DNA from: Agromyces mediolanus
Lineage (GTDB): Bacteria > Actinomycetota > Actinomycetes > Actinomycetales > Microbacteriaceae
NCBI RefSeq assembly: GCF_014648575.1
Contig: NZ_BMRJ01000004.1
Coordinates: forward strand, 91,491-155,490
Reading direction: 5' to 3'
DNA length: 64,000 nt
Below, one piece after another: positions 8,271 through 18,100 of the stretch (its first letter is position 1; every line of letters begins with the position of its first letter). Position numbers and translations under genes: made by a program. The notes beneath the pieces are model-generated. The model searched no databases and was not told the origin of the DNA. It was given only the letters and a program-made list of their open reading frames with translations.

Positions 8271-9126
8271 ACCGACCCTCGAACTTCCTGAAGACGAGCT
8301 GACCGATGAGGAGGAAGAGCGCCGCGATGACCATCCCGACTGTTGCGAGCAGCCACAGATTCTCAGGACGCTCCGGCGAGGTGACCGTGGTCGGGTACCA
8401 GAACGCGGAGTGGAACAGCTCGACGGCGCTGGTCAGAGGGTTCGCCATGTAGAGCTCGAACAGCCACTGGGGGAGTTTGTCCCGGACGAGCGTGAAGGAG
8501 TAGAGCACCGGAGCCGACCAGGTCGAGAAGAGCAGGATGATCTCGACGACGTTCTGGGCGTCGCGGAATGAGACGTTCACCGATCCGAAGAGGAGGCCGA
8601 GTCCGAGCGCGAGCACCAGGACCAGGATCAGTGCGACGAAGACCCCCGCGATCTGCACCGCCGTCGGTGCCCACCCGTTCAAGAGGACGACCACGAGGAG
8701 AATCGCGAGCTGGGGCAGGAAATGGACGAACGCGATGAATACATCGGCGACCGGGAAGAGCTCGCGAGGCAGATAGATCTTCTTCACCAGCGGTGCGTTG
8801 TTGACGATCGATTTCGTCGCGTTGCCGAAAGCCTCGTTGAAGAGGTTGATGACGATGATCCCCGAGAACAGGTAGATCGGGAAGCCCTCGATGCCCCGAT
8901 TGAGGTCGAGGAAGACGCCGAGCACCACGTAGAAGATCGCGAACTGCGCGGCGGGCTTCACATACGACCAGGTCCAGCCGAGCACCGAACCGTGGTAGCG
9001 CGTCTGCGTCCCTTTGCGAATGAGGAGGCGAAGCAGGTAGCGATACCGGAAGACGTCCAGGATTCCTCGGCCGGCACCGGGAACGCTGAAGCCGCTCAGG
9101 TCCTCGGCCGGGGTCGATCTCGTCAC
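8254..9126 (-). CDS. ABC-2 type polysaccharide export permease (Wzm/TagG-like)
   Basis: This 290-residue membrane protein has six predicted hydrophobic segments and hallmarks such as RYRYLLRLLIRKGTQTRYH, LGWTWSYVKPAAQFAIFYV and the late IGQLVFRKFEGRFAQDL. With the overlapping ATPase gene it forms a complete exporter for a lipid-linked glycan. GTG 9126 is preferred over the upstream GTG 9132 and ATG 9192, because a TACAAT hexamer ends seven bases before 9126 and no ribosome binding site is visible. Confidence 0.86.
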   Translation of the reverse strand: MTRSTPAEDLSGFSVPGAGRGILDVFRYRYLLRLLIRKGTQTRYHGSVLGWTWSYVKPAAQFAIFYVVLGVFLDLNRGIEGFPIYLFSGIIVINLFNEAFGNATKSIVNNAPLVKKIYLPRELFPVADVFIAFVHFLPQLAILLVVVLLNGWAPTAVQIAGVFVALILVLVLALGLGLLFGSVNVSFRDAQNVVEIILLFSTWSAPVLYSFTLVRDKLPQWLFELYMANPLTSAVELFHSAFWYPTTVTSPERPENLWLLATVGMVIAALFLLIGQLVFRKFEGRFAQDL

Positions 9127-9139
9127 TCGCACGATTGTA
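9126..9139 (-). promoter_or_regulatory. -10-like TACAAT seven bases before the permease GTG
   Basis: On the minus strand TACAAT (9139 to 9134) is followed by seven bases and GTG at 9126, with no Shine-Dalgarno sequence. This fits a leaderless transcript for the exporter operon. No convincing -35 is visible. Confidence 0.45.
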
Positions 9140-9263
9140 CTTGGGCTGGCGCGCCAATCCGTCACCCGGGCGCGCAAGGCGCGTCCGATCATGGAAGAAT
9201 GGCGGCACGTGCCCCCGCACGCGATCGAAAGCGAAGAGACCCCTGCCCTTCACCGTTCCAGTT

Positions 9264-10709
9264 GTGCGACGCATCGACGCGGACGCACAGTCGATCCGAG
9301 TCGTGATCGAGCCCGGGGCCCCCGGCGGCAGCTTCGACGTGCTCATCGACGGCCATCGCGTCTGGTCGGTCGTCGTCGATCCCGTGAGGGATGCTGCTGG
9401 TGCGGGCCAGCGTTTCGATTGGCCGTCGGCGCTCGCGCAGCGCTTGCGAGGTCAGGCTCAGGTCGAGGTCCGGCCATCGAACGGTGGCGCGCCGGGCGCC
9501 GCGGTGGAGGCCCGGTTCTCCGACGACGACGGCGGGCCCGAGCTGACCGACCAGCACGGTCAGCGGCTGTCGGTGAACAAATGGGGGGATCTCGCGGTCG
9601 CCATCGAGGGGCGCGCGTCCGGATTCGCCGCGCGTCTGCTCGACCATGCGAGCCGGCTCGTCGAGGACGTCCGCGGCGCCGGGATCGACCTCTTCCTCTG
9701 CAGCGGCTCGCTCCTCGGGGCGCTTCGCGGCGGCGTCCTGCTCGCGCACGACGACGACATCGACTTCGGGTTCGTCGCACCGACCGGGCACCCCGCAGAC
9801 CTCAACCTGCTCAGCTATCGGATGGAACGGGCGCTGCTCGAGCTCGGCTACACGGTCGTCCGGCACAGTGGAGCGCACCTTCAGCTCTACTTCGGGGCGG
9901 AGGAACCATCCGCGCCTCGCTTCTATCTGGACATCTTCACCGGGTACTTCCGCGACGGCGAGTACCACCAGCCGTTCGCCATGCGTGGCACGATGCGCCG
10001 AGAGGCGATCCTTCCCCTGGGCACGACGAACCTCGAGGGGCGGCTCTTCCCCGCGCCCGCCTCCCCGGACGCATGGCTCGCGCTCTGCTACGGGCCGGGG
10101 TGGCGCGAGCCGGACCCGGGGTTCCGGTTCGATACACCGTTGAGCACTCGTCGACGGTTCGACGCCTGGTTCGGCTCATTCAACCATCGGCGCGATTACT
10201 GGGAGTCCGTCTTCCGCGGCGCCGCGATCGCGGAACCGGACCGCCGGCTGCTTGCCCTGCTCCGGCAGCTGGGCGGTCCCGTGTACGACGTCGGCGCGGG
10301 CACGTCGGGGCTCGCCTCCGCGCTCATCCGCCGAAGCGGCACGGCGGTGGCGCTCGACTATGCGCTCGAAGCACTCGCGATCCAGCGAGCGGCCGGAGTG
10401 CCCACCCGCTCTCTCAACCTGTACGACCGGCGCCAGGTGCTCGAGTTCGGGGTCGAGCTGGCCGGGAGCGGGGCGACCGTCGTGCTGAGCGACGTCCTCT
10501 CGGACCTTTCGGACGACGGGCTCACGAATGCTCGCCTGCTGGTCGATGCCGTCGTCAGCGGCGGTGGGGTCGTGGTGCTCGCGGAGCGAGACCCGGCGAA
10601 CGCACAGGTGCTCGACGGAATCGCGACGGATCGCGCTGCAGTGGAGCGGCGCAATGACGAAAACGTCGACAGCCGGATTCTCCGGCCGAAAGGGAAGGAC
10701 ACGCGATGA
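9264..10709 (+). CDS. LicD-family phosphotransferase fused to a methyltransferase-like domain
   Basis: This protein of about 481 residues (counted from GTG 9264) has an unassigned N-terminal beta-rich segment (1-120). A LicD/fukutin-type domain follows, with CSGSLLGALRGG (146-157) and HDDDIDFG (162-169), the metal/nucleotide site. The C-terminal domain of about 140 residues has VYDVGAGTSGLASAL (340-354) like a SAM-binding motif I. LicD enzymes transfer phosphocholine or, in fukutin and FKRP, ribitol phosphate from CDP donors. The start is uncertain: TTG 9135 or 9141 are in frame, and no ribosome binding site is obvious. It is ATGA-coupled to the next small gene. Confidence 0.72.
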   Translation: MRRIDADAQSIRVVIEPGAPGGSFDVLIDGHRVWSVVVDPVRDAAGAGQRFDWPSALAQRLRGQAQVEVRPSNGGAPGAAVEARFSDDDGGPELTDQHGQRLSVNKWGDLAVAIEGRASGFAARLLDHASRLVEDVRGAGIDLFLCSGSLLGALRGGVLLAHDDDIDFGFVAPTGHPADLNLLSYRMERALLELGYTVVRHSGAHLQLYFGAEEPSAPRFYLDIFTGYFRDGEYHQPFAMRGTMRREAILPLGTTNLEGRLFPAPASPDAWLALCYGPGWREPDPGFRFDTPLSTRRRFDAWFGSFNHRRDYWESVFRGAAIAEPDRRLLALLRQLGGPVYDVGAGTSGLASALIRRSGTAVALDYALEALAIQRAAGVPTRSLNLYDRRQVLEFGVELAGSGATVVLSDVLSDLSDDGLTNARLLVDAVVSGGGVVVLAERDPANAQVLDGIATDRAAVERRNDENVDSRILRPKGKDTR

Positions 10710-10978
10710 GACGTGCGATCGGCCGAATGCTCAGGGCACTGGCCCCCCGCACGGCGGAAGGGATGACGGAGCTCGCCGAGATCCGGAGCCGCTACGGTGG
10801 TGTGCTGGTCGAGATCGAGCGGCTTCGAGCGGAGAACGTCGAGCTTCGCGAGGATCTGGGGCAGTTGGTGGCGAGGCTCGACGAGGCGTCGGGCGAGATC
10901 GACGAGCTCCGCCGTGACGCCCCGCGGATCGCCGAGCTCTACGACCTCGTCTTCGAGCGGCTCGCCGAGCGGCGCTGA
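10706..10978 (+). CDS. Small coiled-coil protein (possibly DUF6752 type)
   Basis: This 90-residue protein is translationally coupled (ATGA) to the LicD fusion. Residues 20-72 form an uninterrupted amphipathic heptad pattern (IEIERLRAENVELRED, LVARLDEASGEIDELRR), so a coiled coil is strongly suggested. There is a basic N-terminus and no membrane segment. Small proteins of this look recur beside actinobacterial glycosyltransferase genes. It may scaffold or dimerise the preceding enzyme; function unknown. Confidence 0.68.
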   Translation: MRRAIGRMLRALAPRTAEGMTELAEIRSRYGGVLVEIERLRAENVELREDLGQLVARLDEASGEIDELRRDAPRIAELYDLVFERLAERR

Positions 10979-11005
10979 CGCTCGCCGAGGACCGGCCGGG
11001 CGCGC

Positions 11006-12292
11006 TCAGCCGCCGGCGGCCGATCTGGCCTGCGCGAGCGCGTCCCGCCAGCTCATGTCACGCGCGGCCTTCACGGCGCACACGACGAGCAGCATCCAGC
11101 CGCCCTCGAGCAGCGCGAAGCTCTCGGCGAAGCTCGTCACGACGAGGACGACGAGCATGAGTGCCGGCCAGGTGTACACGACGCTCCGCCGCGTCGACGC
11201 CAGCAGCCACGAACGGGCCAGGGCGATCCCGAGCAGGGCGACGAAGAGGACGGCGCCGATGACGCCGACCTGGAAGTAGGCGTCGATATAGGCGCTGAGC
11301 GCCGACCCGTGCGGACGGCCCGTGGCGAGTTCGATCCAGGTGTAGGGGATCCGGTCGGGCCAGGGTCCGACGAAGCCCCAGCCCTGCAGCGGATTCTGAT
11401 TGAGGTAGCGGGAGAGCTCCCGCCAGACGTCGAGACGGACGTCGAACTCGGCTCGTGCGTCGAGGATCTCGATGATCCGGATGCGCAGCAGCCAGGCGGA
11501 GATGATGCCGATGATGCCGATGCCGAGCAGCGCCGCTTGCCAATTCCACCGGGTCGCTGGGGCAGCTCGTCGCAGCCCGTACAGGGCCAGGGCCGCGACG
11601 AGGGCCGCGCCGAGCGCGATCCAGGTCGTCGGCGAGCCGGTGAGCAGGAGCGAGATCCCGGCGATGACGACGGAGGCGATCGCCCGCCCGCGTTGCACGC
11701 TCTTCGTGCGCCATTCGATGACGAAGGTCAGCAGCGCGATGAGGGCGACGAAGCCGAGCAGGTTGCGGGAGCCGAACACCCCCTGGATCGGGCCGAGCGA
11801 CGCGATGTCCCCCTCGATGCCGAGGAACACGATGGGGAGGTCGAGGAGGACGCCGGACAGCACCTCGAGTGCGAGCGAGACGACGAGCAGGAAGCGGAGG
11901 ACGTCCCCGAACGCGCGGACGATCTGGATGGTGTCGCGCATGAGCGCCACGTAGATCCCGAGCACCGTGAACGCGACCAGGTAGGCGACTCCGGCGGCGC
12001 TCCGCGCCGGCGTCGCGCTCCAGATCACCGAGGCCGCGCACCAGCCGACGAAGACGAGGATCGTGAGCGGAAGGATGCCGTACCACTCGACCGCGCGCCA
12101 CCTGGCGACGAGCGAGACGCCGCAGAGCGCGATGAGCGCCGTGAGCGCGGCCAGAAGACCGGGCCAGCCGATGAGGCTCCGGACGGCGTGCGTCGAGAAG
12201 GCGAGGCCGACCGCGATCAGCGTGAGCGCCTGCGCGAGGCGGGCGGAGCCCGCGAACTCGCGCAGCGCGGCGACGGCCGAGCCTCCGGTCAT
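11006..12292 (-). CDS. O-antigen ligase/polymerase family membrane protein, copy 1
   Basis: This 428-residue protein has about ten to twelve transmembrane segments. A large extracytoplasmic loop before the last helices contains NQNPLQGWGFVGPWPDRIPY, characteristic of the Wzy_C/WaaL family. It is expected to polymerise or ligate lipid-linked glycan outside the membrane. It lies 16 bases downstream of a paralogue in the same orientation, with GGAG about ten bases before its ATG. Polymerase and ligase activities cannot be told apart by sequence. Confidence 0.78.
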   Translation of the reverse strand: MTGGSAVAALREFAGSARLAQALTLIAVGLAFSTHAVRSLIGWPGLLAALTALIALCGVSLVARWRAVEWYGILPLTILVFVGWCAASVIWSATPARSAAGVAYLVAFTVLGIYVALMRDTIQIVRAFGDVLRFLLVVSLALEVLSGVLLDLPIVFLGIEGDIASLGPIQGVFGSRNLLGFVALIALLTFVIEWRTKSVQRGRAIASVVIAGISLLLTGSPTTWIALGAALVAALALYGLRRAAPATRWNWQAALLGIGIIGIISAWLLRIRIIEILDARAEFDVRLDVWRELSRYLNQNPLQGWGFVGPWPDRIPYTWIELATGRPHGSALSAYIDAYFQVGVIGAVLFVALLGIALARSWLLASTRRSVVYTWPALMLVVLVVTSFAESFALLEGGWMLLVVCAVKAARDMSWRDALAQARSAAGG

Positions 12293-12308
12293 CGGCGAGC
12301 GCTCCGGG

Positions 12309-13670
12309 TCATGCGTCAGCCTCGGGCGGCAGCCGGTGGGCTGGAACGGGCGGCGCCTCGGCCGGCATCGGCTCCGGCAGCCACTGACCGCGCTTGGTCG
12401 ACCACGCGATGACGACGAGGAGCGCCAGCCCGCCTTCGACGAGCAGCCGGCTCTCGGCGAAGCTCTGCCCGATCAGGGCGACGAGCAGGAGCAGCGGGGC
12501 GAGAGAAGCGGCCGTGTGCCGGAGACGGTGGCCGACTGCGTCCATCGGTGGATCGACCGCCAGGAACCAACTGCGCCAGAGCGCACCGATCACGATGGAG
12601 GCGAAGGCGAGCAGGCCGAGCACGCCGAGCTGCATCCACACGTCGAGCCAGGCGTCGTGCGCCTGCAGATAGGTGACCCCCTTCCGCACCGCGAGGTCTT
12701 CGAACTGGGGCACCCACGGCATCCAGTAGCCGATCCAGCCCCAGCCGAACCACGGTCGTTCCAGGGCCATTCCGAGGACCGCGTTCCAGATGTCCAGGCG
12801 GCCGGTGAGATCCTCGCCCTTGCCGAACACCCGGAGCAGGAGATCCCAGCCGGCGACGAGGGCGGCCACCCCGGCGAGCAGGGCCGCGAGGGCCGTCACG
12901 TAGACGCGTCGACGGCGTTCGGGGCCCACCCGGCGCGCCCAGACCGCGAAGCCGAGCGCGACGGCGACCAGCAGCCCGGCGAGGATCACCGTCGCGGAAC
13001 GGGTGAGCGCGAGGGTGAGCAGGGCGACGACGAGCCAGGTGATGCCGGACCCGCGACGGACGCTGCCCGCAGCGAGCATGGTGGCGAACAGGATGACCGC
13101 GAGCAGCGCGACCATCGCGAGGAGGTTGCGGCTCGCCACGATGCCCTCGATCGGGCCGCCGCCGAGCAGGAGTCCGCGCGACCAGTAGAACGCCATCGGC
13201 AGCTTCTCACCGGTGACCTCGAAGTCGGGGAAGTTCGGCAGGACCGGACCGCGGACGATGAGCGCGACCCAGAGCTCGAAGAGGAGGGAGAGGGCGAGGA
13301 TCCACTTCAGGGCGGCCGCGAGCGCCCGTGCGATGCGATTCCAGCTCAGCGCGGTCGCGAGCGAGACGCCGACGAACATGGTGACGAGCGCGAGCGCGAC
13401 CCCGAGCGCTGAGGACCCGGGGTAGGCGGACCAGGCGATCGAGGCTGTGGCGATGAGCGCGAACACGAGCGTGGACTTCGGCACACGCCGCCAGCTCCAG
13501 GCCGGTCGCTGCGAGAGGAGGAGCCAGACGCCGCCGGCGACGACGAGGAGCGCGATCGCCCCGAAGCCCCACCAGCCGAGCAGGTTCCGCCAGAACTGCC
13601 CGGCGAACAGCGTGAAGAATGCGAAGGTCGCGTACGCGCCCACGAGAGTGTCGCGACGGGCCGGGGTCAT
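12309..13670 (-). CDS. O-antigen ligase/polymerase family membrane protein, copy 2
   Basis: This 453-residue multipass protein shares layout and loop motif with its downstream neighbour (ALERPWFGWGWIGYWMPW). Both have SRNLLAMVALLA-like segments in the middle (SRNLLGFVALIA in copy 1), showing they are paralogues. A long upstream extension of the frame reads as shadow sequence and is excluded. ATG 13670 has a TACCCT hexamer seven bases before it, suggesting a leaderless start. One copy might polymerise and the other ligate the glycan to its final acceptor. Confidence 0.77.
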   Translation of the reverse strand: MTPARRDTLVGAYATFAFFTLFAGQFWRNLLGWWGFGAIALLVVAGGVWLLLSQRPAWSWRRVPKSTLVFALIATASIAWSAYPGSSALGVALALVTMFVGVSLATALSWNRIARALAAALKWILALSLLFELWVALIVRGPVLPNFPDFEVTGEKLPMAFYWSRGLLLGGGPIEGIVASRNLLAMVALLAVILFATMLAAGSVRRGSGITWLVVALLTLALTRSATVILAGLLVAVALGFAVWARRVGPERRRRVYVTALAALLAGVAALVAGWDLLLRVFGKGEDLTGRLDIWNAVLGMALERPWFGWGWIGYWMPWVPQFEDLAVRKGVTYLQAHDAWLDVWMQLGVLGLLAFASIVIGALWRSWFLAVDPPMDAVGHRLRHTAASLAPLLLLVALIGQSFAESRLLVEGGLALLVVIAWSTKRGQWLPEPMPAEAPPVPAHRLPPEADA

Positions 13671-13693
13671 GCGGACCAGGGTAGCGCGGCGGA

Positions 13694-15109
13694 TCACCCG
13701 GCCGAGGCGCGCCGCACGGATGCGGCGGTCTTCGGTTGCACTCGCACGTCGACCACCTGGCCGGTGAGGCCGGAGGCGAGCACCTCGAGCGACACCCGGG
13801 CGACCTCGTCCGGGTCGAGCAGCGTTCCCGCCGGCTCCTCTCCGAACGCCTGTACGCGCATCGGCGTCCTGGTGCGCTGCGGGTTGATGCAGTTCACCGA
13901 GACGCCCGCCTCGGCCCATTCGTCTGCGAGCGCCTGCGACAGGTTGACGACTCCCGCCTTCGTCGCCGAGTACATGCTGTACCCGGCCCGGCCGCGCGTG
14001 TACGAGCTCGACGTGAACAGCAGGAGCTGACCGTGCGACGCCTCGAGGTACGGATAGGCCTCCTGGGCGATTTTGGCAGGTCCGACCAGGTTCGTCTCGA
14101 CCGTCCGACGGAGGCGCTTCTTCGAGGTTCGCGTCAGCTCGGACATCGTGAGCACGCCGGCGGTGACCACGACGTAGTCGATCGGCGCGCTGCGCGCCGC
14201 CTCGGCCAGCGCTCTGCGCACCGCTTTCCGGGAATTGACGTCGGTTCCGCTGCCGCTGCGGCTGAAGGCGTGCACCAGCGCGCCCGCTGCGCGAGCGCGG
14301 TCGGCGATCGCCGCACCGATTCCGTAGCTGCCGCCGAAGATGACGACGGACCGCCCGGTGAGGTCGGGGGGCGCCGACTCCGAAGGTTCCGCGGCGAACG
14401 AGGCGGACTGGAGCTGGAAGATCTTGTCGGCGATGTGGAGATCGAGCGGCTCGGTGACCTTCATGTTCTCGGCCGTGCCCTCGACGACCTTGATCGCGAC
14501 CTCGGGCAGATACGTGAAAACGACGCCGCAATCGTCGGTGGCGGCGAAGTCGGGGTCGCCGGCTGCCAGTTCGTAAGCGCGGCGGATGACGGGAAGCCGG
14601 AATCCCTGCGGGGTCTGCCCTCGACGGAGCACCGCGCGCTTCGGGATGCTCGTGATCACCGAGTCGGCGTCGACCTCGATGATCGTGTCGGCCGAGGGGA
14701 TCGCGGTGTCGACCGCGTCATAGGAGTCGAGGGCGGCAATGCAGTCGTCGAGGATGCGGTCGTCGAGGAACGGCCGGACTGCGTCGTGGAAGAGCACCTT
14801 CGCGTCGACATCCGGGATCGCGGCCAGGGCCGCCCGCGTGCTGTCGTTTCTCGTCTCGCCGCCCGGGATGATGGCGGAGAGCTTCGTGAAGCGCGGATCG
14901 GCCCGGAGGTGATCGAGTTCGTGGATCGCGCCGGCGTTCATCACGACGAGGATCTCGTCGATCGTCGCGTGCTGCTCGAGCCGTTCGAGGGTGTGCTCGA
15001 CGATCGCCTTGCCGGCGATCCGGATGAGCTGCTTGGGCATGCCGAGGCCGACACGAGTCCCGACTCCTCCGGCGAGCACGACGGCGATCACTCGGTCGGC
15101 TCTCATCAT
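13694..15109 (-). CDS. Bifunctional ribitol-5-phosphate cytidylyltransferase / SDR ribulose-5-phosphate reductase (Bcs1/Acs1-like)
   Basis: This 471-residue two-domain protein should make CDP-ribitol. The N-terminal IspD/TarI domain has VVLAGGVGTRVGLGMPKQL (10-28), a PGGETRNDSTR segment and LFHDAVRPF. The C-terminal SDR has GGSYGIG (259-265) and Y380-x3-K384 in YSATK. The same fusion order occurs in Haemophilus influenzae Bcs1/Acs1, which reduce ribulose-5-phosphate and activate it with CTP. GAGAGGGA precedes ATG 15109, and an adjacent ATG at 15106 is equally usable. It is transcribed away from the TagF-HAD gene. The product is CDP-ribitol unless the SDR has changed substrate. Confidence 0.86.
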   Translation of the reverse strand: MMRADRVIAVVLAGGVGTRVGLGMPKQLIRIAGKAIVEHTLERLEQHATIDEILVVMNAGAIHELDHLRADPRFTKLSAIIPGGETRNDSTRAALAAIPDVDAKVLFHDAVRPFLDDRILDDCIAALDSYDAVDTAIPSADTIIEVDADSVITSIPKRAVLRRGQTPQGFRLPVIRRAYELAAGDPDFAATDDCGVVFTYLPEVAIKVVEGTAENMKVTEPLDLHIADKIFQLQSASFAAEPSESAPPDLTGRSVVIFGGSYGIGAAIADRARAAGALVHAFSRSGSGTDVNSRKAVRRALAEAARSAPIDYVVVTAGVLTMSELTRTSKKRLRRTVETNLVGPAKIAQEAYPYLEASHGQLLLFTSSSYTRGRAGYSMYSATKAGVVNLSQALADEWAEAGVSVNCINPQRTRTPMRVQAFGEEPAGTLLDPDEVARVSLEVLASGLTGQVVDVRVQPKTAASVRRASAG

Positions 15110-15146
15110 TGGGATCCCTCTCGGACTCGTTCATCGAATGTTCAAG

Positions 15147-15161
15147 CCCCTAGACTAGGGG
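15147..15161. promoter_or_regulatory. Palindrome CCCCTAG-A-CTAGGGG between divergent polyol-phosphate genes
   Basis: A perfect 7-bp inverted repeat around a single A sits between the CDP-ribitol synthase gene and the TagF-HAD gene. Read either way it contains a -10-like hexamer (TAGACT on plus, TAGTCT on minus), so it could be a symmetric divergent core promoter or an operator. No strong -35 is visible on either side. Confidence 0.5.
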
Positions 15162-15188
15162 AGAGCCGGGGGCAGAAAGTGGAGTATC

Positions 15189-18100
15189 TTGTCGCAAATT
15201 GTGCGTGATCGGCGGGTTTGGCTGTTCAATTCCGCGGATTTCTCCGGCAACCCAAAGTGGCTCTTCACCTTCGTGACCCGATTCCGTCCGGATATCGAGG
15301 CGTACTGGATCACAGACTCGCCACAAATCGCCCGCAGGGTTCGCGATTTGGGATTCCAAGCCGTCGGCTTCAAAGGGGAGCGAAGCCAGCGTCTCCAGGC
15401 TCGGGCTGGCGTCTTCGTCGTCAACCAAGTCAAAGAACGCATCCCCGAAGCAATGCGGGGAATCGTGCTGCTCAACCTGTGGCACGGCGTCGGGGTGAAG
15501 CGCGTCGAGCGGGAGATGAGCACCGGTCTGTTGCTGCCGCGCATTGCCGCGAAGTACATCCGCAACAACAAGGCGTACCGCGACACCCAGCTCTTCCTGG
15601 TGACCTCCGAGATGATGGAGGAGCACTTCGAGCGGCAGATCGGATTCTCCGAGGACCAGATCATCCGTGGCGGCTACCCCCAGAACATCTACCCCAGACT
15701 CCACGGCCCGATCGCCAGCTACGACCACGACCTCCTGGGCGCCAAAGGGCTCGCTCCAGACACGCGGATCGTCCTGTACGCCCCCACCTACCGGCTGAGC
15801 GGCAACAGCGGCTTCATGCTCAGGGCGCTCCCCGATCTCGATCTCGTCGTCGAAGCGCTCGAGCGGAACAATCAGCTCCTGATCCTCAAGATGCACCCGC
15901 AGCTGCTCGGCGATCGGGCGTTCGTCGAGTTGCGCGCCCGCTATGGGCATCATCCGCGGCTCCTCTTCTGGGACAACGCGCTCGACGTGTACGAGGTCTT
16001 CGGTCAGATCGACACCGCGATCATCGACTACTCATCGATCCACTACGACCTCATCGCTGCGGGAGTCGACTCCTTCATCCGGTACGCCTACGATCTCGAC
16101 TCGCCGGCAGCCCTGGAACCAGGCTTCGACTATCTCGACTCCTCCTGCGGCACCCTGGTCGAAGGCTTCGACGAACTGCTCGTCGCGCTCGGATCCGACA
16201 ATCGAGTACCCGATGCGCAACTCGAGGAGCTGCGACGGCGGTTCTGGTCCTACGACGACGACGAAACGCTCGAGCGGATCGTCGAGCACGCGCTCGCCTA
16301 TGAGATCCGAGACGAACAGCTCCCGACCCTCTACAGCTTCGACGTGTTCGATACGCTCATCCATCGGCGCGCCGTTGCGCCGGTCGCGATCTTCCACGCC
16401 GTGCGTCAGGAGATCCAGCGTGCGGGCAGCGCGTTTCCGCCGTTTCTTGCGCAGCACTTCGTGGAGATTCGCCAGCAGAGTGAGTTCGCAGTGCGGGAGG
16501 GGCGCCGGAAGGACCCCCTTCTCGCCGAGGCGGGCGAGTTCGAGATCACCTTCGAGGCCATCTACGACCGGATCGCGAGGGTGTTCGATCTCACACAGGA
16601 CCAGGTGGCCAGCCTCATTGCATGGGAGATCGACTACGAGCTGCGCAACGTGGTCCCGGCCGTCGCGCGCGTCGAGGAGGTCAGGGCGCTTGTCGCCGCG
16701 GGCGAACGCGTGATCCTGATCAGCGACATGTATCTGCCGCGGGAGGTTATCCAGCGGATGCTGGCGAGCGCGGACCCTCTCCTGGCGGGGCTGCCGCTCT
16801 ACCTCTCGAGCGAGTTCGGGGTCGAGAAGGCGACGAAGCAGCTCTATGTGCGCGCCTTCGTCGATGTGGGCTATGAGTTCGGGCGCTGGGTGCACACCGG
16901 TGACAACGCGCATACCGACGTCAGGATGGCGTCTCAGCTCGGTATCTCCACAGTTGCGCTCGAGACCCCGCGGCTCGACGAGTTCGAGCGGGCGTTGACT
17001 CGCACGATCGGTTCATATGACGGCTTCCTTCTGGCCGGAATGCTCCGAGAGCGTCGGCTGGCCGGTGCGACACCGGAGGAGCTCTTCGTCTTCCGCATCG
17101 TCGCGCTCTACCTGGTGCCCTACGTGCTCTGGCTGGTCATGGACGCGGTCGCCCGAGGGTATCGGACACTGTATTTCGTCTCGCGCGACGGGTACCTGCT
17201 GCGCTTCATCGCTGATGCGTGCATCCGGAGTCTGGGACTCGATCTGAAGACGCAGTACCTCTTCGGTTCGCGCCGTGCATGGCGGTTGGCGTCCCAGCTC
17301 GACGGGATCGACGACGACACGTTCTCTCCGCACGGCAGCTTCGGAGGCATCCGCACCTTCGACGCTCTGGTCGAGGCGTCACGGCTCGACGAAGCCGAAC
17401 TGCTTGCGATGTTCCCGGAGTTCGATCGCTTCCGACGCGCGCGCCGTTTCGACGTGGCCGAGGCAGCTGGCATCGTGGAGGCGCTTCGTGCGTCGTCAGA
17501 GTACCGGGGAAGGCTCGCGGCGATCGCGCGCCAGGACCGAGAGCTCGTCACGGCGTATCTCGCTCAGGAGATCGATTTCGACGAGCCATTCGCGTTCGTC
17601 GAATACTGGGGGCGCGGATACACCCAGGACTGCCTCGTCCGGCTCTTCGGGACGATGGGGGTCGACGACGGCGCGCCGTTCTACTACGCGCGCAGCATCT
17701 ACCCGCCCAAGGAATCGTCCGAACGGCACAACTACACCTCCGCGTCGTACTCGCTGCTGATGGTCGAGTCCATCTTCGGGAATCTGCCCTACGGCACCAC
17801 TGAGGGGTACGAGAGGGTGGACGGGCGGATCGAACCACGGACCTCCCCGCGGCCTCACAACGCCGCGCTGCTCGAGGCCGCTGAGCGAGTGCTACCGGAG
17901 TTCACGGAACAGTTCCTCGCGCTCCCGGTGCTGGATCGCCCGCAGCTGGCGCGAGACGCCTTCCGCTTCGGCTTCGAGCACTACCGGGCGAATCCCACGT
18001 TCAAGGACTACCTCGAGCTCATCGCACCGCTTCGCTACTCGGTGGAACTCGGCGGATCCGAACGAGAGTTCGCCCCCCGTCTGCGCGTCCGTGATGTCGT

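Noticed and set aside
12309-14531. Extension of ligase copy 2 to 740 residues
   Set aside because: The added 287 residues are antisense-like Arg-rich sequence overlapping the Bcs1-like gene in another frame; hydrophobic protein begins at ATG 13670.
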